A stretch of DNA of 40,830 nt from Planctomycetota bacterium. Lineage in GTDB: Bacteria; Planctomycetota; Planctomycetia; Pirellulales; UBA1268. Numbering within the stretch: position 1 is the first letter of the stretch; every line of letters begins with the position of its first letter. The notes beneath the pieces were generated by a model. The model worked only from the letters and a program-made list of their open reading frames with translations. It was not told where the DNA came from and ran no database searches. The stretch is from the NCBI GenBank assembly GCA_018970605.1, contig JAGWWA010000011.1:1-40830 (forward strand), written 5' to 3'. This document shows positions 25,171 through 35,967 of the stretch, piece by piece. Both the position numbers and the translations under genes were made by a program.

Positions 25171-26577
25171 ATGAGCACCGCCACGGCGTCGCCCCGAGCC
25201 GCGTTCGACGCGGCCCTCCTCGAGCGGATCATCGCCTCGTCGTCGCTTCCATCGTGGGCGAATGACGCCCGCCGCGCCGCATTTGATCGGTTCGTGGCGC
25301 TCGGCCTGCCCGATCGCCGCGACGAGAACTGGATGCGGACCGATGTCCGGCTCTTCAAGCCGCAGGCCTGGGGTCTGAGCGGAGCCCCGGCGGCGGCTAC
25401 CGCTCCAGAGGGCCTGCTCGCCCCCGCGATTCTGTCGGGTGACCTGGCGGCCGATTCCTACGCCGACTTCGAAAGGATGCAGTCGCCCGGCTCCGCTGCG
25501 GCTGCTGTCGCCGCCGGAAAACTTGCCGGTCGGCTGGCCTCGGTGGATGGCCACGTCGTCCGCCACGAGCTCGATTCGGCGCTGGTGGCCAAGGGCGTCG
25601 CGTTTGGTCCGGCCGACGAGCTGCTCGCCAGCCACGCCGACGCTCTGCGGCCCCACTGGTTCCGTGTCATCGACGCCGGCTGCGACTGGTTTGCGGCCGC
25701 CCACGCGGCATTTCATGCCGCCAGCACCGTGCTCTACGTGCCGCCGGGCGTGCGGATCGCCGACCCGCTCCACGTGATCGCCGGCATCAGCGAGGGCGGC
25801 GTCGATACGTCGCACGTGCTGGTGGTGCTCGGCGAGGGTGCCGAGGCGACGGTGCTCACCGAGACGGCGGGGGGTGGCGTTGCCGGCACGGCCGGAGGCT
25901 TCCACTGCGGTGGCACCGAGATCGTCGTGGGCAAGGGCGCCTTTCTCCGGATGGTGAACCTCCAGAACTGGAACACGGGCGTCTGGCACTTCGCCCGCCA
26001 AAAGGCGGTCGTGCACGGCGACGGCCGGCTCCAGTGGACGCTCGGCGCGCTCGGCAGCCGGCTCTCACAGGTCGCCCAGGACGTGGCGCTCGCGGGCCGC
26101 GGGGCCTCGGCGCAGGTCAACGGCGTGATGTTCACCGAGGGCCGCCAGCACCTCGTCTACAACACGCTTCAGCACCATGAAGCCCCCTCCTGCACCAGCG
26201 ACCTTCTCTACAAGGGCGCCCTCCAGGGCAAGAGCCGGCTCGTCTGGCGGGGCATGATCAAGGTGGACAAGGCCGCGCAGAAGACCGACGGCTACCAGCG
26301 GAACGACAACCTGATGCTCTCGACCGAGGCTCGGGCCGACTCGATCCCCGGCCTGGAGATCGAGGCCGACGACGTCCGCTGCACCCACGGGGCGACGAGC
26401 GGCCGGGTCGATGCCGAGCAGATCTTCTACGCCCGGGCGCGGGGCCTCTCGGCCGACGAAGCCGCGCGGCTCGTGGTGGCCGGCTTCTTCCAGCAGGTCT
26501 TCGATCGGATCACCATTCCGCAGGTCCGCGAGGCGCTCGCCAGGGCGATCGGCGGCCGCATCCACCGGATCGCGTGA
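25171..26577 (+). CDS. sufD: Fe-S cluster assembly protein SufD
   Basis: A 468-residue SufD, the SufB paralogue of the SufBC2D scaffold. The N-terminal ~130 residues are helical (including RDENWMRTDVRLFKPQ, the family's entry motif) and less conserved. The core beta-helix contains the segment HEAPSCTSDLLYKGALQGKSRLVWRGMIKV. The C-terminal DVRCTHGATSGRVDAEQIFYARARGL holds His406, at the place of the histidine implicated in cluster formation at the SufB-SufD interface. It starts 7 bp after sufB and its stop overlaps the start of the fusion gene by four bases. Confidence 0.95.
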   Translation: MSTATASPRAAFDAALLERIIASSSLPSWANDARRAAFDRFVALGLPDRRDENWMRTDVRLFKPQAWGLSGAPAAATAPEGLLAPAILSGDLAADSYADFERMQSPGSAAAAVAAGKLAGRLASVDGHVVRHELDSALVAKGVAFGPADELLASHADALRPHWFRVIDAGCDWFAAAHAAFHAASTVLYVPPGVRIADPLHVIAGISEGGVDTSHVLVVLGEGAEATVLTETAGGGVAGTAGGFHCGGTEIVVGKGAFLRMVNLQNWNTGVWHFARQKAVVHGDGRLQWTLGALGSRLSQVAQDVALAGRGASAQVNGVMFTEGRQHLVYNTLQHHEAPSCTSDLLYKGALQGKSRLVWRGMIKVDKAAQKTDGYQRNDNLMLSTEARADSIPGLEIEADDVRCTHGATSGRVDAEQIFYARARGLSADEAARLVVAGFFQQVFDRITIPQVREALARAIGGRIHRIA

Positions 26578-27350
26578 GCATGCCGATGGCAGACTTCGTT
26601 CGCGTCGCCGACGTCGCCGAGCTTCCCGATCCGGGCAAGACGCTCGTCGAAGTCGATGGCGACATGGTCGCCCTGTTCCACGTCGGCGGCACGTACTACG
26701 CCATCGACGACGTCTGCACGCACGACGGCGGTCCGCTTGCCGACGGCGAGCTTCGCGACCACAAGATCGCCTGCCCGCGGCACGGGGCGAAGTTCGACAT
26801 TCGTACTGGTGCCGCCCTCTCGATGCCCGCCGTCCGGCCCACCCGGGCCCATGATGTGAAGGTCGAGGACGGCGGCGTGTGGGTTCGGCTGCGGGCGGAC
26901 GCAGGTGCCGGTGGGCCGCCCCTGCACGGTGCCGTGGCGGCTCCGGTGGTGCCGATCTCGACCTGCTGCACGCCGGCGGCGAGCCGCGAGGCCGGCGGAT
27001 CGCCGGCTGAATCGACCGGTCCCGGTGGGCCGCTCTGCGAGGACCGCGTCCGCGAAATGCTCAAGGAGGTCAAGGACCCCGAACTTTTCGTAAACATCGT
27101 GGACCTTGGCCTGATCTATGGCGTCACGCTCTCGCCGGCAGCCGACGTGCCGGGCAAGCAGCACGTCGCCATCGATATGACGATGACGAGTCCCGCCTGT
27201 CCGGCCGGTCCGCAGCTGATCGCCGACACCAAGCGGGCCGTGGGCGCGAGTCCGGAGGTGTCGGCCGTGGAAGTCCGGATCGTGATGGATCCTCCCTGGA
27301 CGCCCGACCGGATGACCGAAGCGGCCCGCGACCAGCTCGGGATTTTCTGA
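26574..27350 (+). CDS. Fusion of a Rieske [2Fe-2S] ferredoxin domain and a SufT-like (DUF59/MIP18) domain
   Basis: A 258-residue two-domain protein. Residues about 8-105 are a Rieske-type ferredoxin with both cluster motifs intact: C48-x-H50 (CTHDGGPL) and C67-x2-H70 (CPRHGAKFD), which should bind a [2Fe-2S] cluster by two Cys and two His. A Gly/Ala/Pro linker with a CC pair spans 106-150. Residues about 152-258 are a DUF59 domain of the SufT/PaaD type: VKDPEL, NIVDLGLIY, and the conserved Cys in MTSPACPAGPQ. SufT-like proteins help mature Fe-S proteins. The gene closes the suf operon with a GTGA overlap (start GTG at 26574, or ATG at 26580). The fusion suggests redox or cluster transfer onto SufBCD-made products, which is inference. 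Confidence 0.9.
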   Translation: MSMPMADFVRVADVAELPDPGKTLVEVDGDMVALFHVGGTYYAIDDVCTHDGGPLADGELRDHKIACPRHGAKFDIRTGAALSMPAVRPTRAHDVKVEDGGVWVRLRADAGAGGPPLHGAVAAPVVPISTCCTPAASREAGGSPAESTGPGGPLCEDRVREMLKEVKDPELFVNIVDLGLIYGVTLSPAADVPGKQHVAIDMTMTSPACPAGPQLIADTKRAVGASPEVSAVEVRIVMDPPWTPDRMTEAARDQLGIF

Positions 27351-27369
27351 CGAGCCTGCTCGTTGCTCC

Positions 27370-27393
27370 CGTAGCACAGGTTTTCAACCTGAG
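27370..27393. repeat. H hairpin repeat
   Basis: CGTAGCACAGGTTTTCAACCTGAG, a near-perfect copy 20 bp after the end of the suf operon. With the copy at 27634 it flanks P copy E in the same orientation. Confidence 0.8.
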
Positions 27394-27488
27394 CCAGCTG
27401 GCCCGCTGCGCTGTTGCCGGCACACCGCCGGGTGCTCAGGAAGCCCAATCGCGTAAGCGATGGGGGCATGCAGAGGGCTGGTGCGCCG

Positions 27489-27623
27489 CTCGGGGTGCCC
27501 ATGCCACATCGCCGGACGTTCGCGTCGGACATCCTGTCCGACACTCTCTGCGTGTCCGCTTCGCTTCGCCATCCTGGCTTCGCTCGCTCCCACAGCCCGG
27601 CTCCGTGGCACGGGCAGCCCCTC
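27489..27623. repeat. P module, copy E
   Basis: A 135-bp copy. The first internal hairpin is GTCGGACA-TCC-TGTCCGAC (27524-27542), an 8-bp perfect stem that replaces the GGCC...GGCC stem of copies B-D. GCCA-TCC-TGGC forms part of the second arm. The ends are CTCGGGGTGCCC and GGGCAGCCCCTC. Confidence 0.85.
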
Positions 27624-27633
27624 GCTGGTCCTC

Positions 27634-27660
27634 TCGTAGCACAGGTTTTTTGACCTGTGT
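27634..27660. repeat. H hairpin repeat, variant loop
   Basis: TCGTAG then CACAGGT-TTTTTG-ACCTGTG: the stem is intact while the loop differs from the usual TTTTCAA. A degenerate copy follows at about 27668-27690. Confidence 0.8.
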
Positions 27661-27754
27661 TTCCCTTGGAGCACGGCTTGTCAACCTCTGCCCCCCGACT
27701 CGGCTACGCTCTGAAGTTGGACAAAGTCGAGTCGTCTGATCCGGGAACGCGCTG

Positions 27755-28810
27755 ATGCGACTTCTGATCTACGAATGGTGCTGCTCTGGCGGGCTCGCCG
27801 GGCCCGACCGTGAACTCGTGCTTCATCCGGATGACGACGTGAACTCGCTGGCTCGCGAGGGGCGGGCGATGTTTCTCTCGCTCGTCGCCGATGCGGCACG
27901 CGACGGCGGGTTCGACGTCACCGCGCTCGTCGATGAGTCGCTGCTGCTCGGCCTGCCGGCCGCCGCACGGCGGGTCGTCGTGCCCCGCGGACGCGACGTT
28001 GACATGCTCGTCGCGGCGGCTGGGCTGTCAGATGCGGCGATCGTGGTCGCGCCTGAGACGGCGGGCGTGCTGGCAACGCGAGTGGAATCGGTTCGGGCGG
28101 TTGGAGGGACGGTGCTGGGGCCATCGTCGGCGGTCATCCGACGGGCGACCGACAAGCAGGCCACCATGGATGCGCTGGCAGCGGCCGGCGTTCCGGTGCC
28201 GGCCGGACGGTCGCTCGCGGCAGGTGAGGAGTGGCCGATCGGTTTTCACCAGCCTGCTGTCCGCAAGGCCCGGGCGAGCACCGGCTGCGACGGCCTCGTG
28301 GTCGTCCGCCCGGGTGACCGGCTCCCCTGCCCTGCCCTCGTGGCGACGCGGCTGGAGGCCGAATGCGCCGGACAGCCGGTCGGCGTGTCGTGCCTGATCG
28401 GGCCGAACGGTGTCGTGCCCGTCGCGGCGCTCGTGCAGAGGTTCTCGTCAGGGCCGATTCGTGGCTACGTCGGCGGAACACCGCTCCATGACGTGGGCGG
28501 GCAGCGCCGGGCGGAGCGGTTGGCCGTGCGCACCGTCGAGGCCCTCCTGCGCAGCGATCCGGCCGCCACCCACGCCGGCTGGGTCGGAGTCGATATGATC
28601 CTCGGGAGCCGCCCCGACGGCCTCGACGACCGCGTGCTCGAGGTGAATCCTCGCGTCACCACGTCGTTCGTCGGGCTCGCAGCCGCGGCTCCGGTGAGCC
28701 TCGTCCGGACGATCGTGGACGTGGCCATCGGTCGCGAGATCGGCCGCGGGGCACTGCCGACCGGATGCACCTTCACGCTCACCGATGACGCACCTGCCTG
28801 CTCGACGTGA
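27755..28810 (+). CDS. ATP-grasp enzyme of the MfnD type (methanofuran-type cofactor synthesis)
   Basis: A 351-residue ATP-grasp protein. MRLLIYEWCCSGGL at the N-terminus, the central segment with DKQATMDALAAAGVPVPAG, and the C-terminal VLEVNPRVTTSFVGL (metal-binding Glu and Asn of ATP-grasp folds) support this. The MfnD family joins glutamate to tyramine in methanofuran synthesis, and relatives occur in bacteria that use tetrahydromethanopterin-linked C1 transfer. The next two genes belong to the same pathway, which strengthens the call. It starts 404 bp after the suf operon and overlaps the next gene by 26 bp. The exact ligation partner cannot be read from sequence. Confidence 0.75.
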   Translation: MRLLIYEWCCSGGLAGPDRELVLHPDDDVNSLAREGRAMFLSLVADAARDGGFDVTALVDESLLLGLPAAARRVVVPRGRDVDMLVAAAGLSDAAIVVAPETAGVLATRVESVRAVGGTVLGPSSAVIRRATDKQATMDALAAAGVPVPAGRSLAAGEEWPIGFHQPAVRKARASTGCDGLVVVRPGDRLPCPALVATRLEAECAGQPVGVSCLIGPNGVVPVAALVQRFSSGPIRGYVGGTPLHDVGGQRRAERLAVRTVEALLRSDPAATHAGWVGVDMILGSRPDGLDDRVLEVNPRVTTSFVGLAAAAPVSLVRTIVDVAIGREIGRGALPTGCTFTLTDDAPACST

Positions 28811-29822
28811 CGTGCTGGCTTTCGATGTCGGGGGCGCCAACATCAAGGCCGCCGACGGGACCGGCTGGACGCACGCGGAGCCGTTTGCGATGTGGCGCGA
28901 GGCCCCGCGACTCGCCGACGCGATCATCCGGATCGTCCGCGACGCCGGGCCGCGTCGGATCGTCGCCACCATGACCGGCGAGATCGCCGACTGCTTCGCC
29001 GATCGGCGAGCAGGCGTGGTGCACATCGTGCGGGCGCTGGCAGCGGCGGCCGACGCCTGCGGGTGCGGCCCGGCCGGGATCTATCGAGTCGATGGCCAGA
29101 TCGTCGTACCCGAAGAGGCGGTCGCCGACCCGCTCGGCGTTGCGGCGAGCAACTGGCATGCCGTCGCCCGGCTCGCGGCGTCATTCGTGCCGGATGCACG
29201 GGCATTGCTCGTGGACATCGGCTCGACCACCACCGACATCGTGCCACTCGTCGCCGGGCGGCCCGCGCCGCTGGCCACTGACGACCCGGGGAGGATGGTG
29301 ACAGGCGAACTCGTGTATACCGGCGTCGAGCGGACGCCGGTGCCCGCGATCGTCCGAGCACTCCCCCATCGGGGCGTCCGCCGGCCCGTCTCGAGCGAGC
29401 GGTTTGCCGACTCGCGTGACGCCTGGCTCGTGCTCGGCGGCCTCCACGAGGATCCTGCCTCACGCGAGACGGCCGACGGCGGCCCCTTCACCCTCGACGG
29501 CTCCCGCATTCGGTTGGCTAGGGCGATGCTCCTGGAGCCAAACCTCATGACGGCCGCCGACGCGGAGCAGGCCGCATCCTGGATCGCCGAGGCCCAGGCG
29601 CGGCAGGTGGCCCGGGCGGTGGATCGCGTGGTCCGTCAGTCCGGTCGGAGGCCGGAAGCCGTCGTCCACTCCGGTCACGGAGAGCGGCTCGCATGCATGG
29701 CCCTCGACCGCCTGGGATGGAGCGTCGCCGCCGTGTCGCTGCCGGCCGTCGTCGGTGCCGCCGTGTCCCGATCGGCTCCCGCGCACGCCCTCGCCCTCAT
29801 CGCCCGGGGAGAGCTCTCATGA
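28785..29822 (+). CDS. MfnF-like H4MPT-linked C1 transfer pathway protein (ASKHA/hydantoinase-like)
   Basis: A 345-residue protein of the hydantoinase/oxoprolinase-like fold. FDVGGANIKAADG at 13-25 and LLVDIGSTTTDIVPLVAG at about 143-160 are the two phosphate-binding loops of the ASKHA superfamily. VVHSGHGE near the C-terminus is the adenosine-side region. In archaea MfnF links the aminomethylfuran and glutamyl-tyramine moieties of methanofuran; bacterial relatives are annotated as 'H4MPT-linked C1 transfer pathway protein'. The ATG lies inside the preceding gene (26-bp overlap), and its stop overlaps the next start as ATGA, so the three are translationally coupled. Confidence 0.8.
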   Translation: MTHLPARRDVLAFDVGGANIKAADGTGWTHAEPFAMWREAPRLADAIIRIVRDAGPRRIVATMTGEIADCFADRRAGVVHIVRALAAAADACGCGPAGIYRVDGQIVVPEEAVADPLGVAASNWHAVARLAASFVPDARALLVDIGSTTTDIVPLVAGRPAPLATDDPGRMVTGELVYTGVERTPVPAIVRALPHRGVRRPVSSERFADSRDAWLVLGGLHEDPASRETADGGPFTLDGSRIRLARAMLLEPNLMTAADAEQAASWIAEAQARQVARAVDRVVRQSGRRPEAVVHSGHGERLACMALDRLGWSVAAVSLPAVVGAAVSRSAPAHALALIARGELS

Positions 29823-30430
29823 CCATCGGCTGGACGCGGGGCGTGATCAGGGCCACCACGGGCCCGGCCGTTCCGCGAACGGTGCTCAAGTTCGGCGGAA
29901 GTCTGCTGGTGCGGCGCACCTGGCGAGACGAACTCCGGTCGCTCGTGGCGGACTGCGTGGGGCCGACGACCATCGTGGTCGGCGGTGGGCCGCTCGTCGA
30001 CGGCCTGCGGGCGATCGACGCAGCGAGCCCCCGGCCTGCGGACGTGATGCACCGTCTGGCGATCGACGCGATGGGAGTCACGGCACGACTGGTTGCCGAC
30101 GCCGCGGCGCTGCCGCTCGCCCTCGGTCCGGCGGAAGCGGCAGGGGCCGTCGTCCTCGACGTGGCCGCATGGCTTTCGCAGGTCGGCCGATACGACGATC
30201 TCCCCGTGGGCTGGCACGTCACGAGCGATTCGATCGCGGCGGTCGTGGCCACGGCAGCCGGCGCCGCGCTCGTGCTCGCGAAGAGTGTGCCGCCACCGGA
30301 GCCCTCAGGAAGTCTCACCGCACTCGCGAGGGTCGGATGGGTGGACGATCACTTCTCCGTCGCTGCGGCGGATCTCGAACGGATCGAGTGGGCGGTGCCG
30401 CCGGGCATCATTCCCACGAGCAGCCGCTGA
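29819..30430 (+). CDS. MfnE-like amino acid kinase family protein
   Basis: A 203-residue kinase of the amino acid kinase fold: VLKFGGSLL at 22-30 binds phosphate with the catalytic Lys24, TTIVVGGGPLVDGLR is the second Gly loop, and HVTSDSIAAVVA is the nucleotide-side motif. MfnE phosphorylates the aminomethylfuran phosphate intermediate in methanofuran synthesis, and the neighbours fit that pathway. The first ~20 residues extend ahead of the fold; the start could be later, but the ATG at 29819 follows GGGGAGAG and couples to the previous stop. The last 23 bases overlap the 3' end of the converging DUF1598 gene. Confidence 0.75.
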   Translation: MTIGWTRGVIRATTGPAVPRTVLKFGGSLLVRRTWRDELRSLVADCVGPTTIVVGGGPLVDGLRAIDAASPRPADVMHRLAIDAMGVTARLVADAAALPLALGPAEAAGAVVLDVAAWLSQVGRYDDLPVGWHVTSDSIAAVVATAAGAALVLAKSVPPPEPSGSLTALARVGWVDDHFSVAAADLERIEWAVPPGIIPTSSR

Positions 30431-31778
30431 GCGTGGCAGGACGTGCCGCCAGTGTCGCAGTCCTGCTCGCCGCCAGATCGGCGGCTTCGGCGGTGGTGGC
30501 GGCAAACTGCCACGGCTGGAACTTCACGCCGCCCGACGCCGACAGCACCCACGTCGCCCCCTTCTTGACGCCGTTCGCAACGGTCGGCACCGACACGGGC
30601 ACGTTGTAGGACGGCAGCTTCAGGCCGGTGGCATCCGTGAGTGGCGACAGGTCGCAGCCCGCCCGGCCGTCGAGCTGCCGGCCCTTGATCAGGGCGGCGA
30701 CGACGGCGAGGTCGATGCAGTTCACCAGTTCGGCGAAGACGGGCTGCTGTCCCGCCAGGTCGTCGTAGGAGGCCGTCATGGCATCGCACCACTTCTTGGC
30801 GAGGGGATCTGCTGGGACGGCACCACGCTTCATGCCGCCCTGGGTGGCCATGTCGCTCTCGGTGAGGCACTTCATCCGGCGGCCACCGATGCTCCAGGCG
30901 AGTTCGTCTGGATCGCGGGCGATCGGGTCGTAATCGGCCTCGAGCCAGAACCGCGGCAACGCGGTGGCGCGACCGCCGGCGGGAATCATGGCGAGATAAC
31001 TCGGCAGGCTCTTCAGGCCCGACTCTTCGAGCCCCATCCCGATCCGTTTCATGCGATAGTCGGCCGCGACGAGGACGCGGGCGAAGCGGCTGTCGGTCGG
31101 CACGCCGCCGACGGTGACCTTCTGCGGCCCGAGTGCCTGTTCCATGGCGGTGAACGTCGCCTTCGGGTCCGGCCCCATGGTGCCCTGGCGGCTGAGAAGG
31201 GCCCGCAGTTTGGCGATGCCTTCGGGGGTGGGATCGATCGAGCACGTCATGCCGCCCGCCTGAGCCGCCTCGATGGCACGCAGGCAGACGACGAGATCTT
31301 CCAGGTGAAGCGGCGGGCGGCGGCTGGCGGCGCCGACGATCGCCCCCGAGCGGTCGACGACGAGCGTGTCCGCCGGTCCGCAGAGGAGGATGTCGTTGTG
31401 GTCGGGATCGACGAACACGCGTTCGATCCGCTGCAGGCCGCCGAGGAACTGCACCTCGGCCGGAAGCGGCGTGCCCTTCGCGACCGATTCCGTCACGGCC
31501 GCGGCGACGGCCTTGAGCGAGACCGTGCGCGACGCGCTTGCCCCGCCCGTCCAGCCGGCGTCGGACAAGGCCCGGGTCCGCTCGGCCGCCAGCGACTCGA
31601 GGGCCTGCGGCTCGAGCGAACGAACGATGCCATCGGCATCGACCGAGATGCCGCCCACGGCCTGATTGCCGAACCCACCCATTTGACCAAAGCAGATGGG
31701 CGCCGAGCCCAGCCCGGTCAGCATAAGCACCAGGCAGGCCGCTCGGCGGAGGGCAGCGGGGAGGCGGATCGGGAACAT
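30408..31778 (-). CDS. DUF1598 domain secreted protein
   Basis: A 456-residue protein with an export signal at about residues 10-31 (cleavage near ICFGQ). The rest matches the DUF1598 family, which I associate with planctomycetes: ESVAKGTPLPAEVQFLGGLQRIERVFVDPDHNDILLCGPAD, ISVDADGIVRSLEP near the N-terminus, and an FWLEADYDPIARDP segment. The function of the family is unknown. The stop lies within the MfnE-like gene of the opposite strand. Its upstream 215 bp faces the FHA regulator. Confidence 0.85.
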   Translation of the reverse strand: MFPIRLPAALRRAACLVLMLTGLGSAPICFGQMGGFGNQAVGGISVDADGIVRSLEPQALESLAAERTRALSDAGWTGGASASRTVSLKAVAAAVTESVAKGTPLPAEVQFLGGLQRIERVFVDPDHNDILLCGPADTLVVDRSGAIVGAASRRPPLHLEDLVVCLRAIEAAQAGGMTCSIDPTPEGIAKLRALLSRQGTMGPDPKATFTAMEQALGPQKVTVGGVPTDSRFARVLVAADYRMKRIGMGLEESGLKSLPSYLAMIPAGGRATALPRFWLEADYDPIARDPDELAWSIGGRRMKCLTESDMATQGGMKRGAVPADPLAKKWCDAMTASYDDLAGQQPVFAELVNCIDLAVVAALIKGRQLDGRAGCDLSPLTDATGLKLPSYNVPVSVPTVANGVKKGATWVLSASGGVKFQPWQFAATTAEAADLAASRTATLAARPATLSGCSWE

Positions 31779-31993
31779 GGAGACCTCGCAGTGGCGGTAG
31801 GAAACCCCGGGGGCGAACCGTCCCCGATGCTAGTAAGGCCCGCAATTTCCGGCAAACCCGGTTCTTCCCGGGAAACCCCGCCTTTTGACGGCCTCGCCAA
31901 GCGGCCGCCGCTGGATCATGATGCAGAGGCCGAGCCGCCGGCGCCCCGCGATGTGCGAGGGCTGGTGCGGCCGGTCCCGCTTTCACGCATGGC

Positions 31994-33940
<1,947 letters not shown>

Positions 33941-33946
33941 GCGGCG

Positions 33947-34166
33947 CCTCAGAAAGCGTAACGCCGTAAGGCGTACGGCGGGTTGGCGGTGGATGCGGGC
34001 CGAGCCCCCATCGCTGACGCGATTGGGCTTCCTGACCCGCACGTCACGCCCGCCTCAGAAAGCGTAACGCCGTAAGGCGTACGGCGGGTTGGCGGGTTGG
34101 CGGGTTGGCGGGTTGGCGGCGGATTCGGGCTGAGCCCCCATCGCTGACGCGATTGGGCTTCCTGGG
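33947..34166. repeat. Tandem R repeat with an internal 8-bp microrepeat
   Basis: Two near-identical units begin at 33947 and 34053. Each has CCTCAGAAAGCGTAACGCC, an ACGCC-GTAA-GGCGT hairpin, a GGGTTGGC stretch and a CCCATCGC-TGAC-GCGATTGGG hairpin. Unit 1 has GGGTTGGC once; unit 2 has four copies at 34086-34117, so the array has expanded. It fills the gap between converging genes and abuts the NYN stop codon. Related half-copies lie at 3890-3915 and 27440-27465. Confidence 0.85.
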
Positions 34167-34664
34167 TCACCCTTCCTCCTCGAGCCCGAAATACTTCTTC
34201 CAGTAGTCGGCCCCCTCGGGGCCCGGTTCCGGCGGCTTGGCGTCGGGCGACGGACGGCCGCGGCGGCGATGGGCCTCGCGGGCCTCGGCCAGCCACTCCT
34301 CGCACGACACCGCCTTCGCCCGGCGGCGGCGGGCCGCGACCTGCAGTCGCCGGTCGCTCGACACCACCACGAGGTGCGCCGGTGCGGTGTCGTCCTCGAC
34401 GAGCTCTTCGATCAGCGAGTCGGCGTCGGGGTATTCCCGGGCGAACCAGACGCGGATGCCGCCGTGCGAGAGGCGGCCCGGCAGGCCGTCGGGAGCGCGG
34501 GCGGCGTCGAACACCACGATCGTGTCGGAGGCTTTCTCGCCGAGCAGGTCAACGAGCAGGTTGAGGAGCGCGATCCGCGACTGTTCGAATCCCCTCGGCC
34601 CGCGCGACTCGCCGAACACGCCCGAGGCGTGCAGCAGGTTGTAGCCGTCGATGATGAGGGTCAT
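34167..34664 (-). CDS. NYN domain (YacP-like) RNA-binding or ribonuclease protein
   Basis: A 165-residue protein of the PIN-like NYN superfamily: LIIDGYNLLHASG at 3-15 and the acidic LLGEKASDTIVVFDA region near 41-55 provide active-site Asp residues, and LVVVSSDRRLQVAARRRRA near 98-116 is the family core. Relatives include YacP/Rae1-type ribonucleases. The ATG directly follows the pyrC stop codon, so it is probably cotranscribed with pyrB-pyrC. The C-terminus is basic then acidic and runs to the R repeat. Confidence 0.85.
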   Translation of the reverse strand: MTLIIDGYNLLHASGVFGESRGPRGFEQSRIALLNLLVDLLGEKASDTIVVFDAARAPDGLPGRLSHGGIRVWFAREYPDADSLIEELVEDDTAPAHLVVVSSDRRLQVAARRRRAKAVSCEEWLAEAREAHRRRGRPSPDAKPPEPGPEGADYWKKYFGLEEEG

Positions 34665-35954
<1,290 letters not shown>

Positions 35955-35967
35955 CGGCGAATCCTTC

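Larger units (their letters stand above)
27351..27754. other. Repeat-filled gap after the suf operon
   Basis: Contains H hairpins at 27370-27393 and 27634-27660, a half-copy of the R-type hairpin near 27440-27465 and P module copy E (27489-27623), then about 90 bp that must hold the promoter of the mfn-type genes. No protein-coding gene is supported. Confidence 0.7.

Noticed and set aside
23646-25358. A 570-codon minus-strand frame opposite sufB.
   Set aside because: sufB is unmistakable on the plus strand; the minus frame is His/Arg/Leu-rich antisense sequence.
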